The notes below the pieces were generated by a model. The model ran no database searches, was not told the DNA's origin, and worked only from the letters and a program-made list of their open reading frames with translations. A program made the position numbers and the translations under genes. From NCBI RefSeq assembly GCF_011397635.1, contig NC_064769.1, positions 18,369,207 to 18,433,206 of the forward strand: DNA of 64,000 nt, written 5' to 3'. This DNA comes from Epinephelus fuscoguttatus (Eukaryota; Chordata; Actinopteri; Perciformes; Serranidae). This document shows, piece after piece, positions 13,504-64,000 of the stretch; within the stretch, counting starts at the first letter, position 1, and every line of letters begins with the position of its first letter.

Positions 13504-13630
13504 CATGCACAGCAAAAACGTTACAGGGTTGGGTCCCATGGCGTGACGACTCTCTCTTCCCACCCTTGATGAAGGCCGGCAGACTAGGTCTCCTCTGGTC
13601 CCCTACAAACTTCCCCGGCTGCTGCCCCAT
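13504..13630 (-). CDS. abl1: abl1 alternative first coding exon 1b (Abl1 tyrosine kinase, N-terminus)
   Basis: Abl1 is a non-receptor tyrosine kinase (SH3-SH2-kinase-long actin-binding tail) that acts in the cytoplasm and nucleus on cytoskeleton and stress signalling. This exon encodes only its first 42 residues plus one base of the next codon. The protein starts [20 protein letters not shown] and continues with [12 protein letters not shown] and CNVF, which matches human isoform 1b almost residue for residue with a few small gaps. Gly2 is the N-myristoylation site whose lipid docks into the kinase lobe for autoinhibition. The ATG at 13630 is chosen because the upstream in-frame codons lack another ATG and because Gly2 must be exposed. 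The exon ends at G|GTAAGA, phase 1, as in human. Exon 1a, exon 2 and the kinase exons are not in the window and must lie left of position 1. Confidence 0.93.
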
Positions 13631-14559
13631 AAGGGCAGGGTGCCAGGCCGCAGCCCGGACTCTCCAAGCTGAACTCAGTTGCTCACCGTCCAACAGTTGG
13701 CCACCAGGCTGGGAGGGGATCGGGAGAAGACAGGAACCCCTTTCCCTGGCTCAGCCTGTCCTCTCCTGGAGTACGGGTGATACAGGTCACCTATGCAGAT
13801 CCGTGTTACTCCAGTATGTCTCTGTTTATCATGCATTAATGGATCCTGAGTGTTTCAGAGGTGAAAGAAAGGAAGTTCAAAGTAATCTGGAGGAGGGAAA
13901 CAAACAAGAATCACTGATGAAATCATCAAGAGTGATATGATTGCATTAAAACAGCTTTAAAACTATTCGAATTATCCTGAAATTTAAACTGCAAACACCC
14001 TCACACTAGTGTAGTAAGGGTTTAACATGTGCATCCAAATGCTTTTCTATGCCAAATAATCTACTTTATGCTAAACTTGCTATAAGTATGCTCTTCCTTG
14101 ATTTTCAACAGTCCTAAACCTATATTACCTGTGCTTCCTTTGGTATACAACCACATTTCCTTGTTATATCTAGGATAACTTATACACCCACTGGATTTCC
14201 TCTTTTTAATGCCATTCAAGCTAACCTGCAGGCTACACACATGACTATCAGGAAATTAAGTGTTGACAATAGCAAAGTGCTCAATACAAAAATAATCATC
14301 AAATCATCTAGAACATACACAATTGCACAGCAAAGAGATCACTGAACTGCAGCAGAGCATTAATAAGTGTTATGCTATTGTTCCTGTGCAACTTTTTCTT
14401 GCATCAGCAATGTCAAAAACATCAAATCACAGCCATGGGCTATAAAGTTAAAATGACACACTTCTATCACACAACGCAAACTTGCACTATAACAGTTAGT
14501 TACAAACGTATGGGGTGATAACAAGTGACTGGAAACTTACATTGAAATATATATTTAGT
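13631..14559 (-). other. Upstream of abl1 exon 1b: 5' UTR and/or leader intron
   Basis: The first 150 bases upstream of the start codon are GC-rich and probably 5' UTR. A possible acceptor (CCCTCCCAG on the minus strand, near 13710) suggests splicing from a leader exon nearer 15 kb. The rest is AT-rich with no recognised feature. Confidence 0.35.
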
Positions 14560-15130
14560 TGGTAAGCTGGCGACCTCAAGCTAATGTTGAAGGTAGCCAT
14601 GGAGGCTAACTAACGTTAGCTGGTGGTATGCAGCGCGAGACCCTTAACTGCACATCGAGCACTCAACAGTTGGTTCTTCCTGGGTCGCCGTTAACACGCT
14701 GTGTCATAAACGTCGGACAAGTGCACTCAAACGTCCCCAAAAAACACCACAGTTCAAAGCTTTGCAGCTGGTCTCCCCAAAGCCAGAGTGTTCAGTTTGT
14801 TTCAAACTTCCGTGTCCAGTCTTCTTCGGAGTTTCTTCCCCCTGTGGTACCCGACTACAGAAGACACTTCAATCAAGGAGGTGAAGAGAAATCGAGGAAA
14901 CTCTGCCGGCCACAGTCCGACGACTCTTTCTGCCAGCCCAACCCTCTGCTTACACTCGCCGAGCTCTTCGTTGCCGTCCCCTCGGTTCACGTACTTATTC
15001 ATCGCTCTCACGTGAAAATCTCAGCAGTAAACTTTGGCCGAGGAGTAGTTGTGTCGCTGGTGCCGCCATACTTCCATAAGCAAGGTGGTTTACAGAAAAA
15101 TGTGGGTGGGACGACGTGTGACGTAGCATG
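14560..15130 (-). promoter_or_regulatory. abl1: CpG-rich promoter/leader region, probably abl1 1b
   Basis: This island of CpG-rich sequence contrasts with AT-rich surroundings. On the minus strand near 15075 it shows GGAAGTATGGCGGC, combining an ETS-like GGAAGT and a YY1-like ATGGCGG of the kind found at start sites. A TCACGTGA E-box is at 15008-15015. No other gene begins nearby on the minus strand, and exosc2 ends at about 16.4-16.7 kb on the same strand, so abl1 is the likely target. The assignment is inference. Long open frames here on either strand have no protein similarity and reflect high GC. Confidence 0.5.
14995..15069 (-). other. Short upstream ORF or possible leader coding exon
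   Basis: An ATG in the context AGTATGGCGG opens a 24-codon frame reading MAAPATQLLLGQSLLLRFSR then ESDE and stop. The composition (small, leucine-rich, arginine, no early acids) resembles a mitochondrial presequence. A possible donor, CAC|GTGAGA, lies inside it at about 15011. It may be a uORF of the abl1 leader or the first exon of an unrecognised transcript. Confidence 0.25.
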
Positions 15131-15546
15131 CGTGCGTGGGCTAGTACAGAGGAACCGGAGCAAAGGTTTTATTATGCTGGGAGTGCAGGAGGACATAACA
15201 CCTCCAACTCCACTGAGAAGGCATATTCAAGGAGCATAAACTGAAGGAAAACCTACCATAACCTACTTTCCAAACCACTTTTACTTTATATAATGTACTG
15301 GCTTCAAAGATGTGTCAGTTACAAGATGATATAGTATAAAAAAAATCCTGAAATGGACATCCTATGTGATGACAAAATTGTAAAGTACTTTAAGTGTTTT
15401 TCCAGAGCTGCAGACTGATACTGATAATAAACCAATATAATCCAAATATTTGGGTGGCATCATCACTTTCACCAGCTCAGCTTTTAATAGTAATAAGTCA
15501 GTATTGACAGTCTTATTCAATAAAAAAGTAAACATTTTATGAGGAT
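15131..15546. other. Spacer between abl1 promoter region and MITE
   Basis: AT-rich sequence with nothing recognised. Confidence 0.4.
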
Positions 15547-15550
15547 TTAA

Positions 15551-16340
15551 AGGGACAGTTCATCCCAAAATCAAAATTACATATGTTTCCTCTTACCTGT
15601 GCACTATTTACACTATTTATCAGTCTACATTGTTCGGCTGTGAAATGCCGAGTGTTGGAGATATAAGCCATAGAGATGTCTGCCTTCTCTCGAATATAAA
15701 GGAACCAGATGGCACTCGGCTTATGGTGCTCAAAGTGTCAAAAACATACATTTGAAAAACTCACAGCAATGTCTGGTTTTTTTTTTTTTTTACGAGAAGT
15801 TTCATGTAGGAACTATTTCCTTTCTGCCAAACTACACCCGCCAACTGTATCACTGTGCTGTCAGAAGCCTGCAACTACTGCTTGCTCACCTAGCACCACT
15901 GAGCCAGCTAATGTTACAGCTCATCTGAGGTGGACACCATTAATGTTTACATCTTGTGCTGTGCTAAGCACCAGCTTCTCCTCCATGACTAGATGCATGC
16001 TTCCTGCGGGTTGATGATATGGTTGGGGGGTGTGGTTTGGTAGAAAGAACATCGTTCCTACATGAAACTGCTCAAAACAAAGTCTGTGGACTATTTAAAG
16101 TAACCAGGTCATAATTTCTTGAAAGAGACATCACCACTGAGTTTTCAAAGTATTTTTTTGGCACTTTGAGTACCACAAGCTGAGTGCCATCTAGTTGCAT
16201 TATATTTGAGAGAAGGCAGACATCTCTACGGCTGACATCTCCAACACTCTTCAACTCCCACCAAAACAATCTAGATTATTAAACAGCACTACAGGTGAGA
16301 GGAAAAATATGTATTTCTGATTTGGGGGTGAACTGTCCCT
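15551..16340. mobile_element. Complete TTAA-flanked foldback MITE (copy 2)
   Basis: It begins AGGGACAGTTCATCCC and ends with the inverse AACTGTCCCT. Exact TTAA copies flank it at 15547-15550 and 16341-16344. The two halves are inverted versions of each other: for example, the block with GATGGCACTCGGCTTATGG near 15708 recurs inverted near 16180. The whole 790-base element is therefore a large imperfect palindrome. No transposase. Two further copies occur in this window. Confidence 0.85.
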
Positions 16341-16344
16341 TTAA

Positions 16345-16731
16345 GTCTCCAGACATCTTTTCCTTTCTGTTTCTTCATTATTCAACACAACACACCACAC
16401 TGACAAGTACTGGATATTTATAGAAAATGTATTGCATACAACAGTTTTTGTATATAACCACATATATCAAAAGTGTTCCACTATACCTCTGTACAATGTA
16501 AGAACAGCTTCTCTAGTGATTTCTAAATGCTGCAGAATCATCAAACAATAGTCAGCAGTCTTGTTACATCAAATACATTTGAAGCCGTTTAACTGTACAA
16601 CTGTAAGGTCACAAAAGGAAGGGTTCTTTGAAAAAGGCCAGTTCAGTCCTCGGATGGGCGATCACTTCCTGACGTAGCTGCTTGATGTGATCTTGTGTTT
16701 GTGACAATGTCACAGTTAGGATTTGTGCACT
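16345..16731 (-). other. exosc2: Probable exosc2 3' UTR and end region
   Basis: This follows the exosc2 stop on the minus strand. No canonical AATAAA was seen on that strand; a TATAAA variant lies at about 16416-16421. The transcript therefore probably ends before or at the MITE at 16340. Confidence 0.35.
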
Positions 16732-16812
16732 TTAACCTTCCTGTTCAAGCAGCTTCTGTTGTGTCAACATCACAATCTCCTCCATCACTTCTGGCTTCAA
16801 GATGTCCTTGAC
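16732..16812 (-). CDS. exosc2: exosc2 exon 9 (residues 268-293 and stop)
   Basis: Acceptor CTGTAG. Encodes VKDILKPEVMEEIVMLTQQK then LLEQEG and TAA at 16732-16734. Confidence 0.93.
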   Translation of the reverse strand, partial: VKDILKPEVMEEIVMLTQQKLLEQEG

Positions 16813-19800
16813 CTACAGAGACATAAAGCAGAGAATTATGGATCAGTCACGGCGAGAAAAACATCATATGGATCATGGTGAACAATATTTTCATAGCACA
16901 GCCTTTATTAACAAAATGTAACAAAAACAAACCAGCAGAAATTATGCATACTGCACAATTACTCTCCCGTTTTTGAATGCAGTAATTCCTTCAATGATCT
17001 TAGCATTAATGGTAAGCATATTTAGTTTTGTTTTTTGTTACTGAGAAAAAATATAAAACAGTCTTTAGGAGTTGTGTGTTCTTCAACTGTGCAGATGCGT
17101 TAACAACATTATGGTGATAGCATATTTGCTAACAAACTGATATTATATAAGTGCAACATTTACAAGAAGCATTTGTGAATAAGTCATCAGTTCCCCGCCC
17201 AAAAGAGCAATGAAACCAACCACATCTTAAGAACAACAGAGTCAAAGTTGAGATCTGCAATCGATTGTTGCAGTAGGTTCTCAATGTGGCCACCAGATGG
17301 CACAATACATCACAGAAAAGGTCCACTTTTTTATTGTACTATCTTTTCATTGCCATCATTTTAAAAATAGGAGGCAGAGGGTGCAATTCAGAAACAATCA
17401 CGTAATGTTGAAAGCTGAAATAACTGACTGTCATTAGAGTCACTTTTTTCTGATTGCTTCCTACCTGGTGTTGAACTGAAGATTCGTAGCAATAGAGAAC
17501 ACTGGTGTCATACAAAAGGACCTTGTGTGCAGCCAAAGCCAGTAGGCAGTTTCTCAACCGTGAAATCACCTCTCGATCTGACAGACTAACAGGCTGAAGG
17601 GACAGAGACAAGACACAAACAAGTTCAATATATATACATGGAAAAACAGTTTGGATGCAGTAGATTAAAATTCATAAAAAAGAAGTGTCTCCTTTCTCTC
17701 GCAGGACCAGGTAAACTGTTAACTTCTTAATTTAAATCCAAGTTTGTATTCATTGCTATGATGACTTGTGAAACTACAAAACAATGATCTTTGTGTGTTT
17801 CTTTTCCCACCTCCAGGCTGGTGTAGAATCCCCCAGCCTCCACTTCCTGTTGTTCCGGTGTGGGATACAACCACACGAAGCCATTATTCCCGAGGATGAT
17901 GGATGCACCACATGGCAGGTTGTGGAAATGTGTTTTCTGTCTCTTGATCAGAGAAGGAGAAAGCTGTACCAGCACTCCTTGACCCAACTGATGGTCCAAG
18001 AAAGTAGAAACAAGATATTAGATCAAATAAGGAAGAAGAAAAGTATTAATGGGGGGGAGTAAAACTACAATTTGTAATGCAAAAATCATAGTACATATCA
18101 AGGTTCAAAATCACTGTGGTATTCTGTTTGTGATATAGAAATGATTAATTACACTGCTTTACGCCTTGCTTTAATTGTACAGGTCTTATTTTCATAACTC
18201 CCTGTATTCATTTGACCGTTTACAATTGTTTTACCTCTTTACTTTAATTGGTGAATCTCACCAGAGTACAGGGGAGACAGCAATGACAAGTGGAAGATCT
18301 CTAAGTAGTCACCCATTTGGCACTCATGTAACATATTTAAACATTCATTATCATCTCCAAATAAAGGTGTAACTACCTGCTGAGTGAATCACTTCCTGTT
18401 TATAGAAATGTGTCTTTGATGTTTGTTTTATTTAATGAATTTGTACTCAATTGTCTATTGCTTGTTAGACTTGTGACATTGTTGAAAAAGAGAGATACAC
18501 ATAAGTGTCTATATTCCCAAAATGTGCATATTATGGGAGTTCCAAAGTCTGCAAGCCGCATCTGTGATAGCACTGTCCACCCACAAGTTTGTGCTCGCCT
18601 TTCGTTTACATTCTGATTTGTTTGATTGAACCACAAACAGTGAGTCATAAAGCAAACTGAAGCATTATTCAGTGGTAGCATCACAGCTGTACTCTGCATT
18701 TGTCGTTGTGTACACTAGCACTGTTAACTTACTTTTCCATACTTTAAACTACGGGTGTGCAGGGATAGGGCTCCATCTGCGAACACAGACTGCACCTCTG
18801 CCTAAAAGCACAGGAAAAGAGCAACAAGAGCATTATGAGTGAGAATAATAAGATGGTGTAGCCTATTAGATATTAAATATTCTAATAAAAATGTGGGTTA
18901 CACTGATGAGATCGCCCTCCTGAAGGTATTCTCTCATGGTGAGCTCATCTTCTGCTGACCGTCTCCTCTAGAAGAGAAAATCAAACACAAATTTTAAGCA
19001 ATAAAACAAAGTTGACCAGACAAACTTCCCTGTCCAAACCCATTTCTCCTATCCTTTAGGTTAATGCTAGTTCGGCTAACAGTGTAATACACAGAATATT
19101 TCTCCCAGTAAATCCCATTTCCTGGTGTCTCACCAGCTCTCCACCAGGCAGATTGACAGAAGACAACAAGAGGACAGAATCCAGCCGGGAGTTGGTCTCC
19201 ACCTTCCACCGTTTCTGTTGCACCTATACATATAACAAACAAAAAAACATGATAAGATGTCTTAAAAGCCAAATAACAACAGCATGTTCCAACCTTATAT
19301 TTTTAGGGAAGACAGACATCCTATATAAGAAGATACGTGGCAGCTGTGCCTTACCTCTGTGATTCTGCCAACCACCACATCTCCAACCTCACCGTTAAAC
19401 CTGCAATTCAAAAACATACCCCAAAAATTTAATTACTTAACTTCTGCAAAACCCACAATAGTTAAAACATGCATGAATCAACTCAGTACAACTAGGCCCA
19501 ACTGACTTTTTGACTGTAAATGTTTCACTTACCTGGTCTTGAGTGGTCTGACACAGATCAGCTTGTCTACTCTCTGCACCTCTCCAGCAACTGAAGCCGT
19601 CAGCTTTTCTTCATCAACATAGGTACCATGACCCCTGGGGATAAATAGTATATACAGATGATAATGAGAAACATGTTAAAGTAACATGCTAAAGAAAATG
19701 TTTGGCTATCTATGACCACCACACAGTAATCACAGACAACATAGACATGATTTCAATGGATTGAATCTTTCATAAATTGGTAAACTGCTAAACCAGTATT

Positions 19801-20137
19801 ATTATGATCAGACTACAACCAGCATACCTGACACTAAACCTTTATAGGGAGGTAACTGCCAGCTAGTGCAGCCAGCATATTATAATAATGATGCTCCTAA
19901 TGATGCCAATCCAGATTATCAAACGCCTTGTAGTTTATTTCCTTTCATGACAGTATGGTGCCGTCACGATACACAGCAGCAGATAACACCACCAATTCAC
20001 TAACCGAATGCCTACCTCATGAAGCCGGTGTCTGATGTGATAACATCGCCGGGGACGACCAGATCTTTTCGGTCAAAAGCAGAAACTGATAAAGACACTG
20101 GTTTTTGAATAGTTGGTAATCTCATGTCAGCAGCCAT
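16732..20137 (-). CDS. exosc2: exosc2: RNA exosome cap subunit Rrp4 (9 exons, complete)
   Basis: Exosc2 (Rrp4) is one of the three S1/KH cap proteins of the nine-subunit RNA exosome, guiding RNA into the barrel for 3'-to-5' processing and decay in nucleus and cytoplasm. Coding exons in gene order: 20016-20137, 19533-19634, 19355-19400, 19134-19223, 18902-18967, 18733-18801, 17811-17987, 17465-17593, 16732-16812. These total 882 nt, 293 codons plus stop, the same length as human EXOSC2. All introns are GT-AG and phases agree. The protein starts MAADMRLPTIQKPVSLSVSA. It has the N-terminal LVVPGD...DTGFMRGHGTY segment (about 26-45), an S1 domain (about 80-160), and a KH domain with the GNNG loop in ILGNNGFVWLYP (about 190-200). 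It ends LLEQEG. Introns over 300 nt (16813-17464, 17988-18732, 19635-20015) hold nothing recognised. abl1 follows in tandem and ric1 is divergent. Confidence 0.96.
17465..17593 (-). CDS. exosc2: exosc2 exon 8 (residues 225-267)
   Basis: Acceptor TTCAG and donor CAG|GTAGGA. Encodes PVSLSDREVISRLRNCLLAL and LYDTSVLYCYE, the helical C-terminal part. Confidence 0.93.
17811..17987 (-). CDS. exosc2: exosc2 exon 7 (residues 166-224, KH core)
   Basis: Acceptor CATCAG and donor GAG|GTGGGA. Carries LGQGVLVQLSPSLIKRQKTH, the CGASIILGNNGF KH loop and the glutamate-rich EAGGFYTSLE end. Confidence 0.94.
18733..18801 (-). CDS. exosc2: exosc2 exon 6 (residues 143-165)
   Basis: Acceptor TTTTAG and donor AAA|GTAAGT. 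Encodes AEVQSVFADGALSLHTRSLK then YGK, the end of the S1 domain. Confidence 0.92.
18902..18967 (-). CDS. exosc2: exosc2 exon 5 (residues 121-142)
   Basis: Acceptor TTCTAG and donor AGT|GTAACC. The donor departs from consensus (GTAACC), but the frame and the human alignment (RRRSAEDE...QEGDLIS) fix it. Confidence 0.9.
19134..19223 (-). CDS. exosc2: exosc2 exon 4 (residues 91-120)
   Basis: Acceptor TATAG and donor CTG|GTGAGA. Encodes VQQKRWKVETNSRLDSVLLL and the LPGGEL turn of the S1 domain. Confidence 0.93.
19355..19400 (-). CDS. exosc2: exosc2 exon 3 (residues 75-90)
   Basis: Acceptor TTGCAG and donor GAG|GTAAGG. Encodes FNGEVGDVVVGRITE, the start of the S1 domain. Confidence 0.92.
19533..19634 (-). 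CDS. exosc2: exosc2 exon 2 (residues 41-75)
   Basis: Acceptor CCCCAG and donor AG|GTAAGT. Encodes GHGTYVDEEKLTASVAGEV and DKLICVRPLKT, the N-terminal domain. Confidence 0.93.
20016..20137 (-). CDS. exosc2: exosc2 exon 1 (residues 1-41)
   Basis: Starts at the ATG in GGAAGCATGGCTGC and ends ATGAG|GTAGGC, splitting an Arg codon. It encodes the N-terminal extension and the VVPGD motif. A second Met is at residue 5. Confidence 0.93.
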
Positions 20138-20144
20138 GCTTCCT

Positions 20145-20225
20145 CTGTTGCTTCTTCTTCTTCTTCCCTCTCTGGCAGTTGGGAAACAACGGTACGTGTT
20201 ATACCGCCACCTACCGAGGAATGAG
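20145..20225 (-). repeat. Dispersed GAA/GGTGGCGGTAT repeat at exosc2 start (copy 1)
   Basis: On the minus strand it reads TAGGTGGCGGTATAACACG, then about 45 bases, then a short (GAA)n run ending within 15 bases of the exosc2 ATG. The same order (GGTGGCGGTAATGCGCC, spacer, long GAA run) recurs at 20353-20445. It therefore probably supplies the exosc2 5' UTR and perhaps its start site. I recognise this as a common fish repeat from memory only. Confidence 0.55.
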
Positions 20226-20352
20226 TCTGAATGTTTTTCTATCTGACGTTACTTGGAGTTAAAACAGTTTAATGAGTCTAGAAACATGAGAGAAATGGAA
20301 AATATTCTGTAGCATTAATCTATAAACTTTTGAAATCGTCTTCTCAGAGATA

Positions 20353-20445
20353 GCGCTGGTCTTCTTCTTCTTCTTCTTCTTCTTCTTCTTCTTCTTCTTC
20401 TTCTCCTCACTAACGGCGTTAAAGGCGCATTACCGCCACCTGCTG
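20353..20445 (-). repeat. Dispersed GAA/GGTGGCGGTAATG repeat (copy 2) with (TTC)n
   Basis: A pure (TTC)n run of roughly 44 bases lies at about 20360-20403 on the plus strand. It is followed by CTAACGGCGTTAAAGGCGC and ATTACCGCCACCTGCTG. The end motif is shared with copy 1. Confidence 0.6.
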
Positions 20446-21859
20446 CTTCGAAAGGTGTACCACAGATTTTAATATATTATTATTTACTCCTACTCTTTAA
20501 TAACAAAAAAGAAAATACATGCGACACTTCCTAATGCATTATACAGTACACGAGCCTGTTAGATGCACCATTATCCTCTAAGAATTATCATAACAATAAT
20601 AGTTATCTTTCTCTTCACCCTAATAGCAGTGGGATTTGGAAACGAAGAAAAATTAAAACAATACATCACAAAGTTCATATGTCTGCTCTCGCTTGCTTTA
20701 TCAGCTTTTTAACGAGGACATGAAGAATTTGCCACACTAATACAATCGTCTTCCGTCATATAATGGCAACATTCAGTGCAAATGTAATTGCATTTAGGAA
20801 AGAAAACTCACCCACCAGCTTCCTGTATGTCCTACTCAATCATGAGGCTCCCCTGATTAAGTAGGATCCTGATTAACACTGCCTTCGACACACCCTTTCT
20901 CGTCTACACGGCGCCTTATTGCATGAACAACAAACGCCTCCTTCATAATTTTCTGTTGTCTGTGATGACAATACAAAGATGAATATGATCAGAATTAAAT
21001 TTAAATAACTTTAATTTATTTTTTTTTTTAAATTTAATTTAGAATAGAAAAAAATGAATAAAAAAAACAAAGTTGAAGGTGAAGCTTTCAAATTTCCGAC
21101 AGTTCTTCGACACATCATGTGCAACAAAGGCTTCTGTCAGAAATAAAAAACAAGTCTGAGCTTAAAATATTGATATTTCATCAGAATCACTTTATTCTTC
21201 ATCTTATTCAAAATCTGGCCAAAAATAAACTGTTTGCGCTTACTAACCAGCATTTAGGTGACTTGTGTGAAAATACAAGTTTTGTTTTTTTTTTTTTTTA
21301 CTCCAAGATTTTGTCTTCACCTTTTAACTCCTAACCTTCAAACATCAAAGGATAAGTCATAAAAATCTAATAACTAATTTATGGTGGAGGGAAGCTCGTG
21401 CATTTTCCGCCTGTCACTTAAGAATAAAAAATAAAATAAAAATATCTGTAGCTTCAGGGAGGATAAATAAAAAAAAAACAAACAAAAAAAAAAACAAAAA
21501 CGAAGGCACACCCCAGGCACATCTCTGATGATGACGGATTAGGTTTGATACAAATGAAGATGAATAGATAGCAGTCCCTAATGTAAGAATTGCATAATGA
21601 AGAACTTTATTCATTACACATTACAGTAGTTGTATTTCTAAATGGAAAGCGGTGCTCTTTATAATCCTCATGTCCTCAGTTTCACATTATTATTAACTTG
21701 TTTATAACGGTGATAGATTGATTAGTCTACCAGTAGTGCAGTATAATGTGACATAATGGTAGATGCGTCTTTTCCTTTCATGGTTTCACCACTAGATGTC
21801 AGCATCGTGCCACGTTGCCATTAACGCCACCGTGTTTGACCCGTGGTTTCACATAACGG

Positions 21860-22411
21860 AGTGCTGACGTCACATGTCAACACCACGCAGACGTCTCCGT
21901 CGTGGCCAATCAGCATAGAGCCACACAGACTCTTGTAAAGATGGCGACGGTGAGGCACAGAGGAGTGAAAACTGGACACTGTACCGTTATTAAACGCCAC
22001 TGGACCAGACACCGTAAAAACTGACAGGGCAGCGGGAGCGAAAGTTAATCGACCTATTAGTCAGCAGCAGCTTCCTGTTTGGTCCTGCGTGACGTCGCTG
22101 CGGTCCTGTTCGCTTTTGTTTTCGGTTAGACTTTCGATGCCTGGGATAGCTCGTTAGCTTCAAGTTGGAAAGCGAATGCTAGCCCGGGCTAGCTGTGTAG
22201 CTCCTTCGGCTGCTGGGAGCTCTGTGTACGGCATTCATGGATTGATAGCCCGAGCAGTGTGAACACACAGCATGTATGTACCTATGTGAAGTTTTAATTC
22301 GTACGGGAACAGCGCCCATGGCTCGCTTGGATTAAAAACACTCGAGGAGGAATAAGGGGCACCGACATTGCGACACTGTTTGGAGTGTCGAGGCGGAGTG
22401 AGTTTGCCGTC
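21860..22411 (+). promoter_or_regulatory. ric1: ric1 promoter and 5' UTR region
   Basis: CpG-rich DNA upstream of the ric1 ATG. It contains a perfect cAMP response element TGACGTCA (21865-21872), an inverted-CCAAT-type GGCCAATCAG (21904-21913), and AAGATGGCG (21938-21946), the YY1 motif typical of start sites in housekeeping genes. A second near-CRE TGACGTCG is at 22090-22097. Transcription probably starts close to 21940; no TATA box is evident. Several upstream ATGs follow, including the one in the YY1 motif. Confidence 0.6.

Positions 22412-64000
<41,589 letters not shown>

Larger units (their letters stand above)
20138..22411. other. exosc2-ric1 divergent intergenic region
   Basis: 2,274 bases separate the two start codons. 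It holds the two GAA-type repeats, AT-rich filler with A and T homopolymers (about 21000-21060, 21280-21300, 21465-21500), and the CpG-rich ric1 promoter from about 21840. No further gene is recognised. Confidence 0.6.

Noticed and set aside
13631..13693. N-terminal extension of abl1 exon 1b ([17 protein letters not shown]...)
   Set aside because: The frame is open upstream but has no ATG, only a TTG. Extension would bury the Gly2 myristoylation site.
14628..15239. 203-codon open frame on the plus strand
   Set aside because: It spans the CpG-rich promoter region, where stops are rare. The translation has no recognisable domain, no splice partner and no homology I know. Minus-strand promoter features fit better.

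Overview
The window is vertebrate nuclear DNA, almost certainly from a percomorph-type teleost fish. The three genes have tetrapod-like exon structures with GT-AG introns, the coding exons are clearly orthologous to human genes, and the non-coding DNA is full of fish-type debris: CA/TG, GATA and TTC microsatellites, short hAT-like and TTAA-flanked non-autonomous DNA transposons, 5'-truncated LINE fragments and a tRNA-derived SINE. The species cannot be named from the sequence.

Layout. (1) Positions 1 to about 15,130, minus strand: the 5' end of abl1. Only the alternative first exon '1b' (13504-13630), which encodes the myristoylated N-terminus of Abl1, is recognisable. A GC-rich leader/promoter lies upstream (about 14560-15130), and the region below 13504 looks like a long first intron that continues off the left edge. 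(2) 16732-20137, minus strand: a complete nine-exon exosc2 gene (RNA exosome cap subunit, Rrp4), 293 codons. (3) 22412 to the right edge, plus strand: ric1, the Rab6 GEF subunit, with 26 coding exons and about 1,340 codons in the window; the last roughly 100 residues and the 3' UTR lie beyond 64000. Its first two introns are large (5.7 and 18.3 kb). The remaining exons are compactly packed between 46.6 and 63.9 kb.

The three proteins do not form a pathway. Abl1 is a signalling tyrosine kinase, Exosc2 acts in RNA degradation and processing, and Ric1 (with Rgp1) activates Rab6 at the Golgi. abl1 and exosc2 are tandem on one strand, as in human. exosc2 and ric1 are head-to-head about 2.3 kb apart and probably fire from separate promoters; this pair is not adjacent in human.

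The points most worth a second look are in the splicing architecture of ric1 and in the repeats. Dinucleotide repeats abut three ric1 splice sites: (TG)32 takes the place of the polypyrimidine tract before exon 14, and (CA)n starts 7-10 nt after the donors of exons 17 and 22. ric1 also has a GC-AG intron 10, a CAGCAG tandem acceptor at exon 7, and an intron 19 of 123 nt that is in frame and stop-free. In the repeats, an exon-like cassette sits inside a TTAA-flanked MITE, the 5' end of a LINE fragment carries a long hairpin, and exosc2 begins inside a dispersed GAA-containing repeat. I found no evidence of an undescribed multi-gene system; this is mostly an ordinary vertebrate locus.
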